From Apostichopus japonicus (Eukaryota; Echinodermata; Holothuroidea; Aspidochirotida; Stichopodidae), in assembly GCF_037975245.1 (NCBI RefSeq), contig NC_092579.1, positions 1,493,501-1,557,500 on the forward strand: DNA of 64,000 nt. Reading direction: 5' to 3'. The position numbers were made by a program, and so were the translations under genes. Under the pieces are notes generated by a model that worked only from the letters and a program-made list of their open reading frames with translations, ran no database searches and had not been told where the DNA came from. Of the stretch, positions 57,501 to 64,000 are shown piece after piece (within the stretch, counting starts at the first letter, position 1; the number at the start of each line of letters is the position of its first letter).

Positions 57501-60500
57501 TAAGGTATCATATACCTAGGAATACTTAGTACTATATAGTTACAGTACCTTACCTAATGCCAGATAATGCAGATGCTATGTAAGGTAGCATAAAGCTAAT
57601 TGCTCAGAATCCCTAAGCATGACTTACTCTCAGATTGTTAATGACAATAGTTGACAGATTAATAGGGCCTAGACACACATAATATTGATGCTAATAAGAA
57701 GGTAAGAAACCCTGGCTATACTTAAATTTGCCTTACCTATTTTTTGATAACAGAAGAAGGTAATATTGAAAGATACACCTATGTATGTTAATGTGAAAGT
57801 TAGACACAAGAACTTAGTAAAGATGACATAAACCTTACCATACTCTGGTATGCAGTACCTTATGTAAGACATAAGAATCTGAAGTTATTAATCTTTATCT
57901 CTTGCCAGAAGCATTGCAGAAATACAGTTATGGTAAAACATTTAGAATTCCTTGCTACATGATATTCATGTCTTAACTTGTTTCCTTGGGACATGTATTG
58001 AAAACTGGTAGTTATGTAAAACAAATCTTATAATTTATCAATTTTCAGTACCTATTTTGTTCTTAAAAGTATATTTGAATGGCTTTAGATATTGCTGTAC
58101 AGCTGCATCTAGGACTGTGAATGGTGTGGAATTGATTTCATGAGTTTATTGGAATGTTAATTGAGTTTAATCACCACTTAAATGCTCTTCTTTACGTTAC
58201 AGATGCAGTTGCCAGAAAAACAGATGTGTGTCGTGGTATCTATTTCTCCTCAGTCTAAAGCATCCTTAGGGGCAAAGTTCAATCTTTCCATGCTGGAAAC
58301 AGCTAAAAAACTAACAGGGTTCTTCAAAGACTTAGGTTAGTTTAATGACATGACATGAATGACATGAAGAGAATACTCTTTGCCTCCAATGAAGCAGTTT
58401 GGATTCCACTTTATTAAAGTACTATATTTCACCAACTTCAATTTCTCCCTGAATTCATTCCAATAGCTATGAACTATTTCTTTTAACTCAAAGTTGGTTG
58501 TACATTTGCTGGTAATCTACCTCAATACAGCTTAATTACAATATGACATCTTTCTTGTTGTTATTGGCAAATAGGCGAGGCCTAGTTTAATATACAGTAT
58601 CTGATGTGAAAGTGTTGTAGGCCAAGGTTGAATGTGGATATTGTTTTGATATAAGATAAAAGACATTCTCATTAAATAATAATAATGAATGTTTGTATTG
58701 CTCCCCTATCTATTTGTTTCTTAAATCTAGTTATTTAACATTAATATAACCTTTAATATTAATCAACGAAGCGTACAACTGTTACAACATCCATAATATA
58801 AAACACAGATTTTGCTCAGAATGATTCAGTCCAAACCTGATATTCTGACAAGGTATTCACTTCATTAATACCAAAACTGATTAGACTGTAACAATTTCCG
58901 GCAGTTGCAATCAACATTAATACCACATGCATCACTTTATTTCTGTATAATTCTTCAGTTTTGCATGATCTCAAGTATTAATGAACTTTTTTAATTTTTT
59001 TAAACTTGATGTAATACCAAAGCCAGACATTCATTTAGTTTTAATTTTGCTCCTTTGTCTTTCTCAGGGGTTCATCATGTCTTAGACACAACATTTTCCA
59101 GAAATTTCAGCTTAGTCGAAAGTGGAGAAGAATTTCTGAGACGTTATAAAGAGAAGTCCGCTAAAGGGTCTTTGCCTATGCTTGCCTCAGCTTGTCCAGG
59201 TAGACTATTATCTCTGAGAAAAATAACAACATGACAAAATTAAAGCACTTGGACAGAATGAAATATTTACTCTTGTTGACCAGGAGATGGGTAGATAAGT
59301 ATATAGGCCTACTAGAACAGCCATAGCTCTCTTCATACTGTACTTTTAATATCTCTGTAGTGCTTCATATATGTGTAACCTCAGCAGGGCATCAAATATT
59401 AAATTCATCCAAAAATGTCACCATTTGTTTACTGTCTTCTCACAGTACACTTATACTTTCATTCCTTGCTGAAACATTCTTTGTTGAGAAATATTTCAGT
59501 TTTTTTTTTTAAATGCAATGATGCCACAAAGATACCTTACAAATCATATTAAGTGCCATACCATACTCCATTCTCCTGACCCATGTCCACCCCATATATT
59601 ATCTCCTCTGTTTTCAACCCCATCACCCCCCCCCTTCCCCATCTTAACATACTGTTAAGACAGTGGGAAAGCACTTCTTAGAGACACTTGTTAGGGTTGA
59701 ACATCCAATCCTGGGTTAGATTCCTGCCTCTGTTTCTGTTTATAAGCAATTGGTTTTGTTTTACTAACATCACATGACCACATCACAGCAGATTCACCCC
59801 TAGCTACTGGTGCAGTGTTCAAATATGATACACAACTAACTGTTATTTAACTAATACCATTGAATTAATATAACAGTTTCTGTGCCCAATTGTTTTATGC
59901 CAAGTAGGCTAGTTTTAGCTTTATCCACGTTGTACATTCTTTGAATTACAAAATATCTGTAAAAGCAACAGTTTCATATCCTCTCTTGTATCTTGTGTGA
60001 CAAAAGTTGTTTTTATTCATAAATGATGTTTTGTACTGTAAGAGTATGACCTTTGACCAGACCGACTACTTTCTTCTGATCCCCTGGTGAAATATCTGAG
60101 CTTATATCTGATATATTTCCGTTTACAAGGATGGATTTGCTATGCAGAGAAAACCCACGGTAACTTTATACTACCGTACATCAGCACCACTAAGTCTCCT
60201 CAACAAGTGATGGGCTCCCTCGTCAAATCGTACCTAGCGGATCAGAACGGGATCAAACCGGATCAAATATACCATGTGACTGTCATGCCGTGTTTCGACA
60301 AGAAACTTGAAGCATCCAGACAGGACTTTTACGATGACCTCTACAGTACACGGGATGTGGATTGTGTCATCACATCTGGTGAGTTCTTGGAACTCCTGAA
60401 AATAGTTTAGTCAAAATTATTTTGAAGTTGTTTAACGAAAGGTCACATGTTTTCATGTGCTGAATAGCTCTGCTCCCCTGTTTCATTTAACAATTCCAAG

Positions 60501-63500
60501 GTCCAAGGATTCAAACTAATTGCCAATGGATATGCCTCCAATAGATTTGTTATTCTTAGCTTGCCTAATGCTAGGATCCTTCCTGGTGACATTTAACTGA
60601 CTTTAGAGGCTATTTCATGAATTCAGAAGTAATAATACGCATTGCTCTTAATGTGTTTTTCTTTCCTCTTTGTTTCTTCGTTCTGAAAGGCAAAAGAACT
60701 ATACATTTTGATGGCATGTGTATTCATGTATGTATGTCTGTATGCATGTTTGTGCACTTAGGGTGCTTTGGGTATGTAAACACCATTACACAAACATTTC
60801 CAAGGTGGATGAATTGCATACTTGGTATTTAGATCCGGAAGACATTGAACACGTATTTATCAAAAGTAAAATGACTTACTTAAGTTTGTTTCTGTTTATT
60901 TAATCTTTCTCCTTCTTTATTTAATTTCTTTTTATTGCTCAGGGGAAGTAGAGATCATGTTACAGAAGGAAGGGTATCATTTGAGTGACATCGCAGACCA
61001 GGAACTAGACTCCTTGTAAGTATTTTACCATTATTCAGTCTGTCTGTTATTTCGTCTGTCGGTTATTCAGTCTGTCCGTTGTTTCAGTTTAATGGCTTTG
61101 TTACAAGGCAAACCATCTTGTAAGTTTGTAGATTACTCTATTGTTGCTTTCTGTATAGAGATGACCTGAAGTTGGGACGCTGAAAACTTAAAATGCTTCA
61201 TGGACACTCTCAGCTTGAATGTTCACTGAAGTGAAGTGTTAGGAGTGTTAGCTCAGTGGTTCATGCTGGTGCCTTCCAATCATAAGGTCCCCACTTCGTG
61301 TCACTCCAAGATTAATGTATGTTGTCCAGTTACAGAGTTGTTGACAATTCAAAATCGCGGATGTTAAATATGAATCTAAGGGACTGACTTGGTCAGCTTG
61401 CGGCTTTGATAAGCCAATGAGGCTTCTTCGCAAGTTCCTGCTTGCAGGAGGATCTAAAATGCATACATACATATAAACACACATACATACACACATACAT
61501 GCAAGTGCTCAAAATCAAAAGATCTGAATTCTAACAAGAATACTTCAATTTGATAATTTTCACCTGTCATCATATTTAAAGTAACATTTGATGCATGTAC
61601 TGTATATTTTGCTTTATAATAGTAGGATTACACTTAACACATATATAAAGCTGGTAAAATTAACTTCATCGCAAAAATATGTTTTTAACGAATTTGTGAA
61701 ATTAATTCCTAATTGGAAGATGTAAACTCTTGTAATTCAAAAGTTATTATTGGACAATCGTTGAGTGTGTAAATTATGTTCATAATGCTTCTTTATAATG
61801 CAACTACCCAAAATCACCCAAACGTTGGACTATTTTATTAGCCTTCTTTCTCTTCATTATCCTAACCGGTTAAAACCTCTAAAAGAAGAAGTACAAGACA
61901 GAATTATCACAAATATGATCATGTATTAAAGAACAATTTGTTGTTGTTTAAGAGAGAAAACTTAGTTTAAGTATAAATTTATAGTACTGCAGCTGTTTAA
62001 CTTTCCATAGTTGTAGTTTTACACCCTATTCATAATCTTTCATTTTCATTACAGAAATTATGCTATTAATTTTTCACTTTCATTATCGATTGGCATTTTT
62101 ATGAGTTTTTGAATTGCGTTAATTCAAACATAAATTACTTTAAACTCCGTTTAGCAATTTATCAGACTGCAGTGTTTTCGAAGGGAAGTCACACTTAGTC
62201 CCTGTATAAATATTCCCATACATTGATCATTGCATCTGACCACAGAAATTTTAACTTCATTGGTTTTACATTAACAGTGCAGGTTGGCTGTGTCCTCAGA
62301 TTATTCCTCAGAGGAGGAAAATGCTTCCAGGGGTGGAGTAAAATATGTTTGATGATTAGTGACATTTACTTGACTCACCAACATATTGAGAGCAAGGGGG
62401 ATTACTGACAAATGGAAGTTTTTACTGCCTACATAACTACAAAAGCCTTAAAGGGAAAATATGTTATTAAATATCTATGGACTTAAGATATGCTAAACCA
62501 AATAAATTAAACTATCTGGTTATTTCTGGCCTCTCTTTTCCATGTTAGTTTCCCCTCACACGACGACAACTCTCTCTTCAGTCACGACGGAGGTGGATCA
62601 GGCGGTTACGCAGAGTACGTCCTTAAATATTCAGCCAGAAAACTATTCAATGTGAAACTGGAGAGCTTAGAATATAAAGTATTAAAGTGAGTTTGCCTTT
62701 ATCATCTTTCTCATATACAGGTATGTAAAGCTTGAAAGGTAATTGGGTACATTTCATGGAGGTTAATGTGGTAAAAGCTTTCTCAAGTCCTGTCCTGGGG
62801 ATTCTAATTTATATCTCCAAAGTACACTCAGACATTGAGATTTGCTCAACTTAGGCAATGAAATGTCTCGTTTCTATAGCAGTTTATTCTTCACTATTAT
62901 ACAAAATTTTGAGCAAACCTAAACAAACTTGCCTCATGATTATTATCTGCTTAAACATTCACATCTCCCAGTGTTTTTGCTCCTTTTGTTTAATTCTTTG
63001 TAAAGTCAATGAATAATGAATAATGTTGTAATCATTGTTTGTGGTAAGTGGATTTCAGGTGAAACGATGAATAGGATCAATATTAGTACAAGTTAATTGC
63101 GTATTGTCAGGTATCATTTTGAATGTTTCGGAATTTTCAATTGTTACAGTCAGATTCCACTGTCAAATTTCTCTTAGATAGTTTGTTGTTTTTAATAGTT
63201 TAATAACACTTGTGTATAACTTCAGCTTACAGTCATATTTTGCAATGTAGTGACAGGTCCTCAGCAATTAATTCTACACTATTATGCAAAATTTTGACCT
63301 TAAAAAAATTGCCTCATGATTTCATCTGCTCAAACATGCACATCTCCCAGTGTTTTTGTTTGTGATAGTTTTTATTGGGCAATTTGAGTATTGTCTGTTT
63401 TGTTTCCTTTTGTTTTTTCTTTGTAAAGATGATGAAGGTTAATATGGAAAGAAGTAATGTTCACATTGGAATCAAAACAAAGTTGCTAGCCAACTAAAAT

Positions 63501-64000
63501 CTTATTCACAGCTCACGTAACACCGTCTCTATGAGGCTGAATTTTTCAAAGTTTGAAGGTTTCGAAATATCGTTATCACTTGCTTGCTTGATCAGCTGAG
63601 CTATAATGCTGAACCTCACAATGTTACAACATTATAGCTAATATAAAGTTTACTATGCTGCTTTAAGAGCTAAGGGTGTGGTTGGTGGATGTGTGTCGGT
63701 TTCGGGTTTCCATCCATGCAGTGATTGGAAACAAAGTGACAGAAGTTTATCTCAGGATGCATTTCAGGGTGTTGGCATATTTGAGTTTAATTCCTTTCTT
63801 TTCTGTCCTATAATCAGGAAAAACAACAAACAATTTCACAAATAATTTCTTTTCTCTTTGAAATCAGAAATAAAGATTTTAAGGAAGTTACTCTTAGTGT
63901 GGAGGGAGTGACAGTATTGAAGTTTGCCCTGGCCTACGGTTTCAGAAATATACAGAATCTGGTGCAGAAAATGAAGAGAAAGAAATGCACTTATGATTTT
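54507..64000 (+). CDS. CIAO3: cytosolic iron-sulfur assembly component 3 (NARFL/IOP1), partial 3' end
   Basis: CIAO3 is an iron-only-hydrogenase-like protein that links the early Fe-S scaffold to the CIA targeting complex and helps load clusters onto cytosolic and nuclear proteins. Exons: 54507-54575, 55586-55678, 56142-56285, 58203-58335, 59068-59199, 60130-60378, 60943-61015, 62549-62686, 63868-64000 (runs off the window). They join in frame to 388 residues, against about 476 in human. Cluster ligands seen are C25, C71, C74 and C77 for the N-terminal 4Fe-4S site and C189 and C245 for the H-cluster-like site. The last two ligands (CPSGC region) lie beyond the window. Family motifs include LTDLDDF-like [50 protein letters not shown] and GGGSGGY. 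All introns are GT-AG. The start at 54507 has A at -3 and G at +4 and matches the usual N-terminus. An in-frame ATG at 54462 would add 15 residues but is in a poor context. Confidence 0.95.
56142..56285 (+). CDS. CIAO3: CIAO3 exon 3 (N-terminal 4Fe-4S ligands)
   Basis: It encodes residues 55-102, with C71, C74 and C77 in DCLACSGC. Its donor AAG/GTAAAATGTACCTAGG is the founding unit of the minisatellite that follows at once. Confidence 0.93.
56286..57600 (+). repeat. donor-containing minisatellite at the start of CIAO3 intron 3
   Basis: From the first intron base, a 70-83-bp unit repeats about 17 times. Each has ACCTAGGAATACT, TACTATCT, TGCCAGATAATGCAGCTGCTATG and AG/GTAACAT. Two subtypes alternate (ATGTAAGGTAACATG and ATGTTAGGTAACATAT), giving a higher-order dimer of about 155 bp. 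The true donor AAG/GTAAAATGTACCTAGG is copied as AAG/GTAACATGTACCTAGG in every second unit. Confidence 0.92.
60130..60378 (+). CDS. CIAO3: CIAO3 exon 6 (hydrogenase-like core)
   Basis: It encodes residues 191-274 (split codons at both ends), with [35 protein letters not shown] (C245) and DVDCVITSG. This is the most conserved part of the family. Confidence 0.95.
61030..61085 (+). repeat. short tandem repeat (GTCTGTNNGTTATT)
   Basis: At the start of CIAO3 intron 7, about four units like TTATTCAGTCTGTCTG occur, beginning 14 nt after the donor. They do not contain the donor itself. Confidence 0.6.
61242..61503 (+). repeat. tRNA-derived SINE in CIAO3 intron 7
   Basis: The head 61242-61308 resembles a degraded tRNA: GGAGTGTTAGCTCAGTGGTTC gives an A box, and TCACTCC at 61301-61307 can pair with GGAGTGT. 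The B box is poor (CCCCACTTCGTG). A non-tRNA body of about 130 bp follows, with a CTTGCGGC..TTCGCAAG region, then a (CATA)n/(ACATAC)n tail to 61503. The order head, body and simple tail is that of a SINE. It is not a working tRNA gene. Confidence 0.6.
62820..63440 (+). repeat. two direct copies of an about 190-bp sequence in CIAO3 intron 8
   Basis: Copy 1 at about 62880-63015 and copy 2 at about 63260-63440 share CACTATTAT.CAAAATTTTGA, TTGCCTCATGATT, CACATCTCCCAGTGTTTTTG and TTCTTTGTAAAG, about 400 bp apart. Copy 2 has small insertions. Confidence 0.75.

Noticed and set aside
56286-57600. CRISPR-like array
   Set aside because: Units are contiguous with no unique spacers, in a eukaryotic intron; this is a minisatellite.
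61242-61308. Functional tRNA gene
   Set aside because: Poor B box, no good anticodon stem, and it is followed by a SINE-type body and tail.

Overview
This is eukaryotic genomic DNA: AT-rich, full of introns and transposons, with no bacterial features. It most likely comes from a marine invertebrate deuterostome, and an echinoderm is my best guess. That guess rests on a CR1-type LINE carrying a 2A-like peptide motif (a trait described in sea urchin LINEs), K02A2.6-like Ty3/gypsy and hAT elements, and two host genes that align closely with vertebrate proteins. The species is not determinable from the sequence alone.

Layout. Positions 1-8.2 kb are a graveyard of hAT-type DNA transposons: a hAT transposase C-terminus at the left edge, a 1.6-kb element with perfect 12-bp ends and an 8-bp target duplication, a second element nested inside it, and a smaller MITE at 6.4 kb. 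From about 8.2 to 17.0 kb lies one CR1-like LINE (PHD finger, endonuclease, reverse transcriptase). It is split cleanly by a complete Ty3/gypsy LTR retrotransposon at 11623-16351 with identical-looking 172-bp LTRs and a 5-bp target duplication. Positions 17.0-24.8 kb are intergenic and hold one decayed reverse-transcriptase fragment.

The minus strand from 52623 down to 24786 carries the RNA polymerase III subunit gene POLR3E (RPC5). I could rebuild it as 18 coding exons, 694 residues, all with GT-AG introns. The plus strand from 54507 to the window end carries CIAO3 (NARFL/IOP1), the cytosolic iron-sulfur assembly factor: nine exons giving 388 residues in frame, with the last part beyond the window. 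The two genes are head to head, with about 1.9 kb between start codons and a CpG-rich stretch just upstream of CIAO3 that may be a shared promoter. Their products work in different pathways (Pol III transcription, and Fe-S cluster delivery).

The most unusual pattern is in the introns. Three of them (POLR3E introns 5 and 13, CIAO3 intron 3) begin with tandem arrays whose repeat unit contains a copy of that intron's own 5' splice site, so the true donor is followed by about 3 to 17 look-alike donors. Two of these arrays have also been entered by short hAT-like elements. Other notable items are a 2.8-kb foldback transposon with 740-bp inverted arms in POLR3E intron 10, three members of a CAGGGAT-ended element family, two of which have 6-bp target duplications, and several minisatellites (11-bp, 16-bp, 149-bp units).
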